A stretch of 64,000 nucleotides of DNA from Stenogyne calaminthoides (lineage: Eukaryota; Streptophyta; Magnoliopsida; Lamiales; Lamiaceae). Of this stretch, positions 23,387-34,530 are shown one piece after another. Each line of letters begins with the position of its first letter. Position 1 is the stretch's first letter. The stretch lies in contig JBBCBC010000032.1 of assembly GCA_037126765.1 (NCBI GenBank), positions 682,001 through 746,000 of the forward strand, in the 5' to 3' direction. A program made the translations under genes and the position numbers. The notes under the pieces were generated by a model, which worked only from the letters and a program-made list of their open reading frames with translations, searched no databases and was not told the origin of the DNA.

Positions 23387-25301
23387 TGTTGGTCCCGGTG
23401 GGAACGAGTCTTACACGTGTATGGGTGGGGGGAATACACGTGTTCAGTGATTTTAAAACTTTTTTCTTCGAGGTCGACTTGGGTCGAAAATCACGAAGAT
23501 TAGGTTCGAGAAGCACAGATTGCTCGAGTCAAAGTCTCATCGAGATGTGATCCGAAGCCGCTTTTGAGATACCTCGGATAATCCTAACCGAGAGTCACGA
23601 GTGTCGAGAGATCGAGTTGCTTGGATCGGATAACTAACTTATTGAATCCTCGGATGAGAGTTCGGTTTGGTAATTATCTGTTCTATTTACTCGATCGTCT
23701 TGAATGGTTGGCCCCTTAGATTATACGTTTTTAAGCTTTCTTTGAAAACCTTCCCCTTATGAAATAGTGATTAGGCTCTAAATTACATATGCAACTTTCG
23801 ATTGGATTGATTCCACCGAATATCAACGAAAAAGTATGCTTTCACAATCAAGTTGATGCAACAATTAAGCACGAGATAAGGAAGCGATAAAGAACACGGC
23901 GATTATAGTGGGTTTGAGACTCAAGCTCCTACATCCACTCTCCCCGACTCTTGGAGAAATTCACTATCAAAAGCGAGCTTTTCGACTACCTCGTAGTTTA
24001 CTTACTCAACTTCGTACCGAGTTTTTTTCGACTACTCCACGAGTTTACTTACTCAACCCGACCTTGAGTTTTTCGACTACCTCCGTAGTTTACTTACTCA
24101 ATCACACACAAGCTTTCGGACTACCCTTGTAGCTTACTAACTTCTTTCTCTAGAGTTTTTCGACTACTCGCGTAGTTTACTAACTCTTTACAACTCTACT
24201 TACCAACAAACGACTCCAACTACCTTCTCGAGGGTTTGGGGTTTCTTGGTTGGTTTCAACTAGGATGAGATATCCTTTACAATAAAGCACAATGCAAAGG
24301 GTTAGGATATCTCGACTAAGCTTTTGGATAAAACTTATCACGCTAGGCTTAGTAAATTGAGCTCTCTTCAATATAAAAGCACTTGGGAAATTCAAGGTGT
24401 TTGAGTGCTTTAACTTTCGCAGAATAAGTTTGAGCTCTTGTTGCGTATAAATTTTCCGTAACCTTACTATGTAGAGGGTCACCGGTATTTATAGGCATAC
24501 ACCAAGGTCACTCTTGAAAACTATCCGTTGGAGAGATAAGCCGTGAGTTCCTCTTATGGTGTGTGAGAAGCGGCTATATTTAGAGTTTGAAACTCCCTAA
24601 CACGTTTTAGGCAATAGCCTTTCATGTAAAGGGGTCTTCACTTTTTGCGATCTGGAACTTTCGTACATCGACATCTTTTTTTCGAGGCTTGTCTTTGTCA
24701 TTGTCGGTATAGTGCAGTGTCATCTTCCTCTTTTTGACTTTTGTCTTGATTAAGGGTAGACACCTTTACTTGGCTCTTTTGATCACAAACTCGAGTTGGA
24801 TATAACCTTAACAATACTTCCGACTTAGTTCCTTTTATGCGCATTTGAATGTCTTGGCAATATCTAACTTTTTAAGGCATCGCGTTTCTCTCGATATTGC
24901 ATCCTTCGGATAGATATATTGATTGCCTTGGAACATTGAGTTCATCTTGAGCATTCGGTATATTCTTGAGTCTTGATAATTCTTCGTGCTCTTTCTTGAT
25001 CTTGGATACTCGGTCTTGATCTTGCATCTTGAGTCTTCGAGTCTTGAGTCTTGAGTCTTTAGATTTATCTTGTTGTCTTTTCTTCGAGTCTTCATCTTTG
25101 AGTCTTGATCTCTCGGTTTCATCTTGAGTCTTGTAAACTATTCAAACTATATCTCACGACTTATACATTTTGCAGATAACATCCGAATACTCTAAAACCG
25201 AATCGACTAACTATCAAGATCATTCTTGAACATGTCATACTCGGGGTTTTGGGATCTTAATCAAAATCATATAATCTTTTATTTAAATTCATCTCCCAAC
25301 A
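23387..25301 (-). repeat. 5' LTR of element Y
   Basis: This 1915-bp LTR has TGTTGG/CCAACA ends. On the - strand a TATA-like CTATAAATA (about 24485-24495) marks the promoter. Confidence 0.92.
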
Positions 25302-25306
25302 ACCTC
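25302..25306. repeat. Right target-site duplication of element Y (ACCTC)
   Basis: It pairs with 11017-11021. Confidence 0.92.
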
Positions 25307-25639
25307 TTCTTTAAGCACACCGTTCAGAAATGCACTTTTCACATCCATTTGATAGACTGTGAACTTCATGTGGGCAAAGATATGCAAGAAACAATCGATG
25401 GCTTCTAGTCTTGCAACAGTGCAAAGGTTTCATCATAGTCCAAGCCTTCTTCATGGGAATAACCTTGTCAACTAGCCTGCTTTTGTTTCTCACAATGTTG
25501 TTGTTTTCATCTCTTTTATTCTTGAAAACCCACTTGGTTCCAATGACATTGTGCCTTTTACGGTCTATCTACCGGCTCCCATACTTCATTCCTTGAGAAT
25601 TGATTATTTCATCTTGCATAGTAGTAATCAATGAGAATC
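25307..25639 (-). pseudogene. pol: Reverse transcriptase (N-terminal part) of element X
   Basis: This segment carries the RT start (IINSQGMKYG, about 25590-25620) to the motif ending VLKEE, where Y was inserted. It joins 11021 downwards. Short frameshifts are present. Confidence 0.82.
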
Positions 25640-27589
25640 TTGTAGAGCTTCACCAATCTCGTTAGGTTCTTTCTCCGATAGGAAGCGGTGAGAATAGTGC
25701 ACTCTCACCATGGAACCTTCTTGTTTTAACACCTTCGGTTAGATCACCCACAATCGACTTGTAGGATGACTATCTAACCATTTCCTTCTTGATGTTCCCC
25801 TTCAATAATATCCTCAACATTTGAAATGTTAGGTTCGATTAAATCGATAAACTTCGAGGAACAACGAAAAAAAGAGAAAAGGAATCATCTTCGCCGGGAA
25901 ATTCTATTGAGAGACATTTGTCCCCTTTGGTTGATAGATTCGAATTTGCCTCGGCTATGACCACATCTTCATTGGCATCACATACACGAGTGCAGGCGGT
26001 GTCATGCGGATTGGTCACCTTTGGAGTGTTGGTTTTCTGAGTCTCACCATCTCGAGTTCCATCCGAACTTCTTTATCGAGTCTCGAGTCACTCCAATCAT
26101 AGATAGTGGTGACTTCTTCTTTTCGGAGTTCGATGGATGATTTATCTTTCTTTTGAGGCTTAATCTGGTGATCCTCTTAGTCGGTTCATCTGCATCATGT
26201 TCTGTTTCTTACGAACACAAGTAGATTCATCAAAAATAACATGAGGTGTTTCCTCCACAATAAGAGTCCTGGTTGTAAACTCGAAAGCTTTTCTTGACTT
26301 GAGAATATCCTAAGAATATTCATTCATCGAACTTTACTATCAAATGTTTTCAACTGATCTTTACCATTATTGTGTATGAAACACTTGCAACCAAACACAC
26401 CTAAAAAAGAAAAACAAGAGGTTTCCTTTCATTCCAAAGCTCATAGGGTGTTTTGCCTTGACTCTTGGTCAAGATGGATCTGATACGAGAGTAGCATGCG
26501 GTGTTGATGACCCAAATTTCAAAAACCTTTTAGGAATGTAAAACCTTCAAAGAATCATTGTCTTTTGCGAACTTCTTTCGAGTCCTGTTCTTTTTTCAAA
26601 GAAGACCATTTTGTTGAGGGTCCTTTGCGGTGATGTTTCATGTGAAATTCCATTCTGCGCACGATGTCGATATGATATGATTTATAAACTTCAGTTCCTT
26701 TGTCGGATCGATTTTGACCACACTCGATTTTTTCTCATTCTTTGAGCCTTTTCAATTAACTCTGGCGGCTTTATCTCGAGTGTCTTTTTCTTCTTGAGTA
26801 AGAAAATGACCCAAATATATCTTGAGTAGTCATCAACTACTACCAATGTGTATTTCGCCATTAGTGCTCACGGGTGTTATAGGACCAAAAAGATCCATAT
26901 GCGATGGAATCGAAGTATTCTTTCGATTAGAAACCTCAACTTTGCTTTTAAATGATGCTTTAACTTGTTTTCCTTTTCGCACGCATCACAAATATGTTCC
27001 TTCTTGAACACTTCATTAAGCAACCCCCTCTCACAAGAGCTAATCTTTGCAAGCTTGTTCGGGGTTTTGAAATTTAGGTAATTCATTCTTTTATGCCATA
27101 ACCAAATGGTATCTGTGGAACTTTTAGCAACTAAACATCTATCTTTAGGAGTTGAACTCCAATCGACCAAGATACACATTCCCTTTTCTTGTACCTACCA
27201 AGTAATACTTTACGTGATGTATCATCTTTCACAAAACATAAGTTCTTAGAGAACTCAACATTAAAACCTTTATCACGAGAATTGGCTAATTGAAAGCAAG
27301 TTATGCTTCAATCCGGATACATATGAAACACCATGGATATGAACCGAGTCGATTTCCAAAGTTCCATATTCTTGATCATCCCCTTGGAGTTATCTCCAAA
27401 AGTGATCTGTGGGCCTCTTTGTTCAACATAATCATTTGAGTATCTTCTTGTATCTGTCATATGTCTTGAACATCCTTTGTCAAGATACCATATATCGAGA
27501 GCTTTTTCATCTGCCTTTCATCGATTGCCATATGATCTTTAGTCGATTCGATTGCCACTTGTTTTCCTCCCGAAAAATAGATCAATTCT
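25640..27589 (-). pseudogene. pol: Protease and integrase of element X
   Basis: Protease motif LDKGCSRHMT (about 27457-27484), GAG-pre-integrase with CILVDWSSTPKDRCLVAKSS and LWHKRMNYLNFKT (about 27070-27178) and CDACEKENKLKHH, then integrase fragments down to 25640. The Lys in the protease active-site motif matches Y. Several frameshifts and stops are present. Confidence 0.82.
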
Positions 27590-29976
27590 TAGGTACCCAA
27601 TTTGTGTAGGGTCCTACAAGGTTAGATGTACCTTTCGGAATCCAAATCGCGACAACTCTAATCACTTTAGAGTGGCTAATTTGTCTTCCATAAACATCAA
27701 CATACACATCTACTACTCTAGGTGCCTTAGCGTTTTACGTGTATGTGTCTTAGCTTTAGCATGAACATGTGCCTTTGAATTCTTCTTTGGTTCGGGCCTT
27801 CGTTCATTTGCTTTGGCTTCTTTCTCACGTCTCTAAATCTTTGTTGACTTCGGTTTGGATAACCTTTACCTTTAAGCAAGTGGGGTTCGGGTTATCATCT
27901 TTGAAATCTGGGTCTTCAAAGATATCGAGGACTTGGTCTCTTGATTGAGAATGTCTCCATTGAGTGTTTCTCATCCGAGGATTCTCCGATGGTTGATGTG
28001 GAGCCTTTCGGGTTTGCATTCTTAGCTTGAGGCTTTGAAGTACTTGCTCGAAACTTTCCAATCGACCCTTTCGGGTTTTCTAGCCTTCACCGAGGTTTGG
28101 GCTTTCTAACCTAATCATTGGTTTCTTTGAGACCATAGGTCCTTTTTCCTTGTCTACAACTTTGGGCGATACTTGGTTTGAAGTGTAGGTGCCTGGGGTT
28201 TTACAAAGATAGTCTTCTTGCTACTTGATGCAACATTTAGATGACCTTGTGAGGTTCCCCCTGGAATAAATCTAATCCGGTTTTTATAGTCACAGATCTT
28301 TGGTAACTCTGAATTTCATCTATTACATTAGATGCATTATTCAATAGAGTTAACTTCTTACGTGCACTATCCTCCTGATTCTATAGAGTTTTATGCTTCT
28401 CGGAGAGGTCATTGAACTTCGATTCGATTAAATTTGAATTTCTTGATGGATTTCTCTAGCTTTTTACGTTAGGGACATTATCAACTTCTCTTTCTCTCGA
28501 GAGTTGTACTTTCGAACATCCGGTTCAAGGTAGCTCCCATTAATTGAGAAGTGATTTCAATATTGCTAGAAGTCCTTCCATTTTAGATTTTCGACTTTCG
28601 ATTCTTTATTCGCTCTCGAGTTCTATTTAGCGATCCTTGCAAAAACAAAGATAGTCCTTCATTAGATTCTCAAAAGAATCCATCAAAGTTAAAATGATTT
28701 GTTTTCGGTGGAACTTGAAAACTCTTGTGCTAGTGTAGGAGCAAAGAATGAGAGAAAGAAGAGTTTACCTCCTCAATGGCCATCGGACAGATGTCATCAC
28801 TTTCTTTATCGAGAATATCTCATCGAAGAGCTAGATCCTTCCTCGAGTGTTCTTCTTCTCGCAACCATGGCCTTTTTGCTTGAGAACTTCTGGTCTCTTT
28901 TAGCTTGCCTTTCTCTTCTCTCCTTAGCACTCAAAACGGACAATCATCTTGGAAGTGACCTTTCTTCCGCAATTATAGCATATGTTGGTATCATCATCCC
29001 GATCATTTTCTTCCTGGACTTGGAGTCCTTCTTTACGGATGAAGATCCTTCAACTTTTCGTGTCCTTCTTCTTCTCGGTTGATCCGTCCTCGGTTTTTTT
29101 ACGGTACTGTGGTTCTGTAATAGCTTTTTTGTATTTTCCAAATCTATTATTAAGTCTGTCAAACCTCCTTGCCATCAGTCTTTAGCTTTTCTTCAAGCTC
29201 ATCGATGTTTGGCACGGGGGTTCTCGACTCTCTAGTTTTCTGAGTTTTATCTTTGTCTTTTTAAAGCCACATTTTTACTCGATGAAGAATCATCTTTCTT
29301 TGTCGACCTTTTTGGATTTCTTATCAATTACAAATTCATAGGCCTTCATTTCGAGAAGACTTGTTGGTAAGGCGTTGAATTAATATTCTTGGTGTTTTCA
29401 ATCACCCTTTGCATGAATATCTCATTTCTTAGAAAGACCTCTAAGAATTTTTTCAATGCAACTTCTCTCTGTGGATATTTCTTTCCAAGTGCATTTAGAT
29501 CATTCATGATCTTTAGTGAATCGACTTCCAATTTGTCTATTGATTCACCATCATCCATTTTCAAAACTATCAAACTTTCCAATTGCTCTTTGAAAGTTTG
29601 TTTTTTTTATATGATCGTGCCTTGGCACATTCTGACTAGTGTATCCCAAATCTCTTTAGAAGATATTACGGTGAGAGATCATTCCCATCACACCATCATC
29701 AATTGTCTTTGTATAGTGTGTCTTTTTGCAATGTAGTCTAGATTGACTAACTTTTCTCCTCAGAGAGCAGGTTGGTCATCGGACTTAGGAAATTTCGCTC
29801 TAGGATCGATTCTCTCATCTTCGTTTTCTCCTGGGATTCACCACAATAAATTGGAATGGTCCTTGAGAGACCACTCTCCACATACGCTCATGTTTGGAAT
29901 CTGAGATGAGCTGCATTCTCGATCTCCATAGATCATAGTTCTCCAATCGAGAACATGGAAAGTTTTTAGAAGACAT
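27590..29976 (-). pseudogene. gag: gag and linker of element X
   Basis: Gag begins at the ATG at 29976-29974 (MSSKNFPCSR), continues through LKMDDGESIDKLEVDSLKIM (about 29500-29565; UBN2 gag), LGKKYPQREVALKKF, and a CCHC knuckle starting CYNCGRK (about 28935-28985) with a one-base loss in the middle. The Lys/Arg-rich linker lies about 27825-28170. The frame is broken in several places, most often at CG sites that replace CAG or CTG. Confidence 0.82.
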
Positions 29977-30091
29977 TTTATCGATCCTTTGAAAAAAAAA
30001 AATTCAACCAAATAAGATGGGTTCAGGATAGACCACAAGTATTTTTGAAAATAAAACTTTGGTCAACACGTGAGTGGTCAAGTTGAACCAC

Positions 30092-30103
30092 TACTCGATA
30101 CCA
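30092..30103 (-). promoter_or_regulatory. Primer-binding site of element X
   Basis: On the - strand TGGTATCGAGTA starts two bases after the LTR. Element Y has the standard TGGTATCAG here, so the CAG is read as CGA in X. Confidence 0.75.
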
Positions 30104-30105
30104 CT

Positions 30106-32046
30106 TGTTGGTCCCGATGCAAAACGAAGTCTTACACGTGTATGGGGGAATACACGTGTTGGTGTTTTCAAAACTTTTTTTTTCTTCGAGGTCACTTGGG
30201 TCGATAATCCTCAAGATTAGGTTCGAGAAGCCACAGATCGCTATGAGTCAAGGTCTCTCGAGGCAGTGATCTGAGCTGCTTTCAGATACCTCAGATAATC
30301 CCAACTGAGTCCTGAGTGTCAGAGATCCTGAGTTGCTTGGATCAGATAACTAACTTACTGAATCCTCAAATGAGAGTTCAGTTTGGTAACTATCTGTTCT
30401 CTAGCTACTCGATAAAAGCGGAATGGTTGGCCCTTAGATTATACTCGTTTTAAGCTTTGCTGAAAACCTTCCCTTTATGAATTAGTGATTAAGTTGTGAT
30501 TCAATTACATGCAACTTCAGTGGATTGATTCCAACTGAAATGTCAGTGAAAAGTATGCTTTCAAAATCAAGTCAATGCAACAGTTAAGCACAGATAAGGA
30601 AAGCAATAAAGAACACAACAATTATAGTGGTTCAGAGACTCAAGCTCCTACATCCACTCTCTCTGATCCTCAGAGAAATTCACTATCAACTTCTGAGCTT
30701 TCTGACTACCTCGCGTAGTTTACTTACTCAACTCGGCCCTGAGTTTTCTGACTACTCCACGTAGTTTACTTGCTCAACCCGACCTTGAGTTTTCTGACTA
30801 CCTCCGTAGTTTACTTACTCAAACACAAACAAGCTTTCGGACTACCCTCAGAGCTTACTAACTTCTCCTCTAGAGTTTTCTGACTACTCCGCGTAGTTTA
30901 CTAACTCTTTACAACTCTTCTCACCAACAAACACACTCCAACTACCTTCTCAAGGGTTTGGGGTTTCTCGGTTGGTTTCCAACTAGGATGAGATATCCTT
31001 TACAATGAAGCACAATGCAAAGGGTTAGGATATCTCGACTAAGCTTTGGATAATTCTTATCAAGCTAGGCTTAGTATAGTGAGCTCTCTTCAATATAGAA
31101 GTACTTGGGAAATTCTAAGTTTTTCGAGTGCTTTAACTTTTGCAAGAATAAGTATGAGCTCTTGAGTTGCGTATAAATTTCCCGTAACCTTACAATGTAG
31201 AGGGTCACCAGTATTTATAGGCATGCACCAAGGTCACTCTTGAAAACTATCCGTTGGAGAGACAACTTCGTGAGTTCCTTCTTATGGTGTGTGAGAAACG
31301 GCTATATTTAGGGTTTGAAACTCCCTAACACGTTTTAGGCAATAGCCTTTCATGTAGCCGGTCTTCACTTTTTGCAGTCTGGAACTTTTGTACATCTGAC
31401 ATCTTTTTTCAAATGACACATCCTTTGTCGATTAATCGATATGTATGCGATGTCGTCTTCCTCTTTTTGACTTTTGTCTCGATTAAAGGTAGACACCTTC
31501 AGCGGCTCTTTTTGGTTACAAACTCTCGAGTTTGATATAACCTTAACAACACTTCGACTTAGTTCCTTTTGCGCATTTGAATGTCTTGGCAAATATCTAT
31601 TTTCTAAGGAATCGCGATCTTCTCAGTATTTCATCCTTCAGATAGATATATTCAGTGCCTCGGAACATTCAGGTTTATCTTGAGCATTGATTACTTCTCG
31701 AAGTCTTGATAATTCTGATGCCATCAAGTATTCTTGATCTTGATCTTGATCTTGATCTTGTGTCTTGAGTCTTGAGGTCTTCGATTCTCTTGACCGATAC
31801 AATGAATCTTCATCTTGAGTCTTGATTCCTCAATATCTCTTGAGTCTTGATATCTCGCTTTTTTACATTGAGTCTTCAGAACCTATCCTGAACTATATCT
31901 CCACGACTATACATTCTGCAGATAACATCCTGAATATTCTAAACTGAATCCTGACTCAACTATCAAGATCATTCTGAACATGTCATACTCAGGGGTTTTG
32001 GGATCTAATCAAAATCATATATCTTTATTAAATTCATCTCCCAACA
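30106..32046 (-). repeat. 5' LTR of element X
   Basis: This 1941-bp LTR matches 3346-5295 and has the same TGTTGG/CCAACA ends. Its part from about 30262 keeps normal CAG and CTG where the 3' LTR has CG forms. A (GATCTT)n microsatellite lies at about 31735-31760. Confidence 0.92.
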
Positions 32047-32051
32047 ACAAC
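32047..32051. repeat. Right target-site duplication of element X (ACAAC)
   Basis: It pairs with 3341-3345. Confidence 0.9.
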
Positions 32052-32966
32052 TCTCCACAAACCTTTGAAAAGAAAGGTAATGCATTACAACCAAGACAAA
32101 TTATTAATGGAATCAAAGGCAGGTATGACAAAGTTGACCCTGAGTATAGAAAGTCTGTTCAATGTAATGCATGTCATGGGTATGGGCATTATGCGAATGA
32201 ATGTGATAATACCTTACTTAAACTGAAATTGAACTTCAATGTTATTTTAAGTGATGAATCTGATGAAGAGCATGAAGAACAAAATGAATAACGTGCATTC
32301 TATGCTAGAATAGATTATGATGATTCCTTAGATGATGATCTGGACTATTCTAATTCTGATGTTGAAACAGATGTTACCACATCTGGAGTAACATTAGATG
32401 AAGATTGTTCTGAAAAAGTTGTTAACTGTTTTAATGGTTTAATTGATGATAAAGGAACATCTGCTATGAATAGTGAATCATGTGGATCAGGTTGTAAAGA
32501 TTTGTTTGATAAATGGGAATCTCAAAATCAAATTCTAAAGTCTATGACTGAGGAAAATGATGACTTGAGAGACTCACTAACCAAACTTGAAGTTGTCTTA
32601 ACAAGAAAGGATTAACTAAAGGAAGAATTGAAATGTTCAACTTTGTGTTTTAAGAAATATGCCAAAGGAACAAAAATGTTGAAAGATGTTTTGATGGTTG
32701 GTAAATCTGATACTACTGGTCTTGGTTGAAACTACTTCTAAAAGCTTTAAATCTATGAAATTTGTTAAAGCTGGAGAAAAGAAAAATGTCAAAACCCCAG
32801 TATAAACAAAAGCTCACATTAAGAAGAAGAAAAAGAAGTATGTGTGTCACTATTTTTCTGGTCATGGTCATATTCGTCGATATTGTGATAAGAGGACATA
32901 AAGGTATTACAAGCTGAAGTTTCTGAGTCACAATGTGCTAAAACTGAATGTGTCAGTAAACAAGAC
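32052..32966 (+). pseudogene. gag: gag C-terminal part and linker of element Z
   Basis: This resumes gag of Z. A zinc knuckle CNACHGYGHYANEC lies about 32164-32205, followed by an acidic segment and a TAA at 32289-32291. Coding similarity continues (YDDSLDDDLDYSNSDVET, then a probable coiled coil with DLRDSLTKLEVVLTRK). A second knuckle-like motif CHYFSGHGHIRRYC (about 32841-32882) has Phe at the second Cys position. Stops at about 32612 and 32728 break the frame. Confidence 0.75.
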
Positions 32967-34530
32967 GTGACTTGTAATGTTGTGTATACATCTCTGAAAG
33001 CATGTGTGTCTGGTTTATGGTACTTTGATAGTGGCTGTTCTAGGCACATGACTGGTCAAGTGAATTTCCTGTCTGATTATGAGAAATTTGATGGAGGAAA
33101 TGTCACTTATGGTGGTGGTTCCATAGGGAAAATTGTTGGGAAAGGTACTCTCAATGTTGAAGGATTTCCTAAACTGTCTAATGTCTTACATGTTGAGGGT
33201 TTACTTGCTAATTTGATTAATATAAGTCAACTATGTGATGACAATTTGAATGTCAAGTTTGATAAGAATTCTTGTTATGTTCTGAATAATGAAAATGAGT
33301 GTCTTATGACTGGTAATAGGTCAATTGATAATTGTTATCTTATTGGAACTAACAATGTTTGCTTCTTGCCAATAATGCTGAAGAAGTTTTATGGCATAAA
33401 AAACTTGGACATGTTAACTACAGGAATATCCAGAAACTTGTGAAGATTGGTGCTGTAAGAGGTTTATCAAAGCTGAATATTGGAGAAACCATGATTTGTG
33501 GTTCTTGTCAGAAAGGTAAACAGATCCGAGTGTCACACAAGATGCTGTCACATTGTTCGACAACACGGTGTTTTGAGCTGCTACATATGGATCTTATGGG
33601 TCCTATGGAAAGAAAGTCTTGGAGGTAAAAGGTATTCATTGGTTGTGGTAGATGATTTCTCTAGATATACCTGGATTGAATTTTTGAAAGAAAAATCTGA
33701 AACTTTTGCTGCTTTTAAGGTTTTGTATAAAAGGTTTAAAACTGTATACAACTTGAAAGTGAGTAAGATTAGGTCAGATCATGGTAGGGAATTTGAAAAT
33801 AGCTTATTTTCTGATTTCTGTGAAAAGAAGTGTATAATGCATGAGTTTTCTTCTCCTAAAACTCCACAACAAAATGGAATAGCTGAAAGGAAGAATAGAA
33901 CTCTTCAAGAAATGACTAGGGTAATGTTGCAAGCTAAACATCTTTCTAAAAGGTTTTGGGCTAAAGCATTAAACACTGCATGCCATATTATTAACAGAGT
34001 TTTTATGAGGCCACAAAGTTCAAAAACAACTTATGAGATTCCGAACAACAAGAAACCAAATCTGAAATACTTTCATGTGTTTGGTTGTGTGTGTTACATT
34101 CTGAATGATAAAGATCAACTTCGAAAGTTTGACTCTAAAAGTGACAAAGGTTTTTTCTTAGGCTATTCTAGAAATAGTAAAGCCTATAGAATTTTCAACA
34201 TTAGGTTAAACATTGTTCAAGAATCTATGAATGTTGTTTTTGATGATACAGCTAACATAGCAGGAAAAAGTACTGAAGAAGATGTGTCTGAGCATATTGA
34301 GATTTCTGCTGGAACTGGAAATTCTGGAAACTCAAAGGATGTTACACCTAATGCCACGGCATCTGGGACAACATTCTCTAAAAATCCAAAAACAGAAAAT
34401 TCAGAAAGCAATACTCAATACACTCATGACAAGGTACCTGCTTCCAGAATTATGAAAAGCCATCCTTCAAACCAAATCATTGGTGATTCTTCTGTTGGAG
34501 TACAAACCAGAAGAAGAGTAAGCTCAAAGG
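32967..34530 (+). pseudogene. pol: Protease and integrase of element Z, truncated
   Basis: The aspartic protease motif WYFDSGCSRHMTG (33018-33056) is canonical. GAG-pre-integrase follows (VLWHKKLGHVN, CGSCQKGK, about 33375-33525), then the integrase core: LLHMDLMGPM, IRSDHGREFEN and TPQQNGIAERKNR supply the three catalytic acidic residues. Two frameshifts (about 33385 and about 33625) compensate each other, after which the frame is open to 34530. The similarity stops in the integrase-RT linker (SNQIIGDSSVGVQTRRR), where an inverted Q LTR begins. Confidence 0.85.

Larger units (their letters stand above)
11022..25301 (-). mobile_element. Ty1/copia element Y (inner), same family as X
   Basis: Y is 14,280 bp with LTRs of 1915 and 1923 bp, primer-binding site, gag, protease, integrase, RT, RNase H, the extra 3' region and a polypurine tract, all on the - strand. 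It is inserted inside the RT of X. Its frames are more broken than those of X, and most differences from X in the comparable RT-RNase H part are at CAG or CTG sites. Confidence 0.93.
3346..32046 (-). mobile_element. Ty1/copia element X (outer, Sirevirus-like), interrupted by Y
   Basis: X reads on the - strand: 5' LTR 30106-32046, primer-binding site, gag, protease, integrase and the start of reverse transcriptase down to 25307, then the inserted element Y, then the rest of reverse transcriptase and RNase H from 11021 to 9897, the extra 3' coding region to about 5830, polypurine tract and 3' LTR 3346-5295. Without Y it is about 14.4 kb, matching Y (14.3 kb). The long gag, the extra 3' reading frame and the WIPKG/WVPKN linker motifs fit the Maximus/SIRE lineage of Ty1/copia. 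Frames outside 8663-11021 are broken, many at CAG/CTG-derived sites (see findings). Confidence 0.9.
1580..34530 (+). mobile_element. Ty1/copia element Z (interrupted, 3' truncated)
   Basis: Element Z starts with an 820-bp LTR, a primer-binding-like site and a UBN2-type gag, is interrupted at 3346-32046 by element X, and resumes with a zinc knuckle, protease and integrase. The two halves rejoin exactly at the ACAAC duplication flanking X (3341-3345 and 32047-32051). It ends abruptly at 34530, where a Q-type LTR in the opposite orientation abuts the integrase C-terminal region. No reverse transcriptase, RNase H or 3' LTR of Z was found. A solo copy of its LTR lies at 50150-50973. Confidence 0.8.

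Noticed and set aside
11022..25301. Y as a separate, more ancient and highly degenerate family
   Set aside because: Y is nested inside X, so it is younger; its apparent greater decay is concentrated at CAG/CTG sites and probably partly technical.
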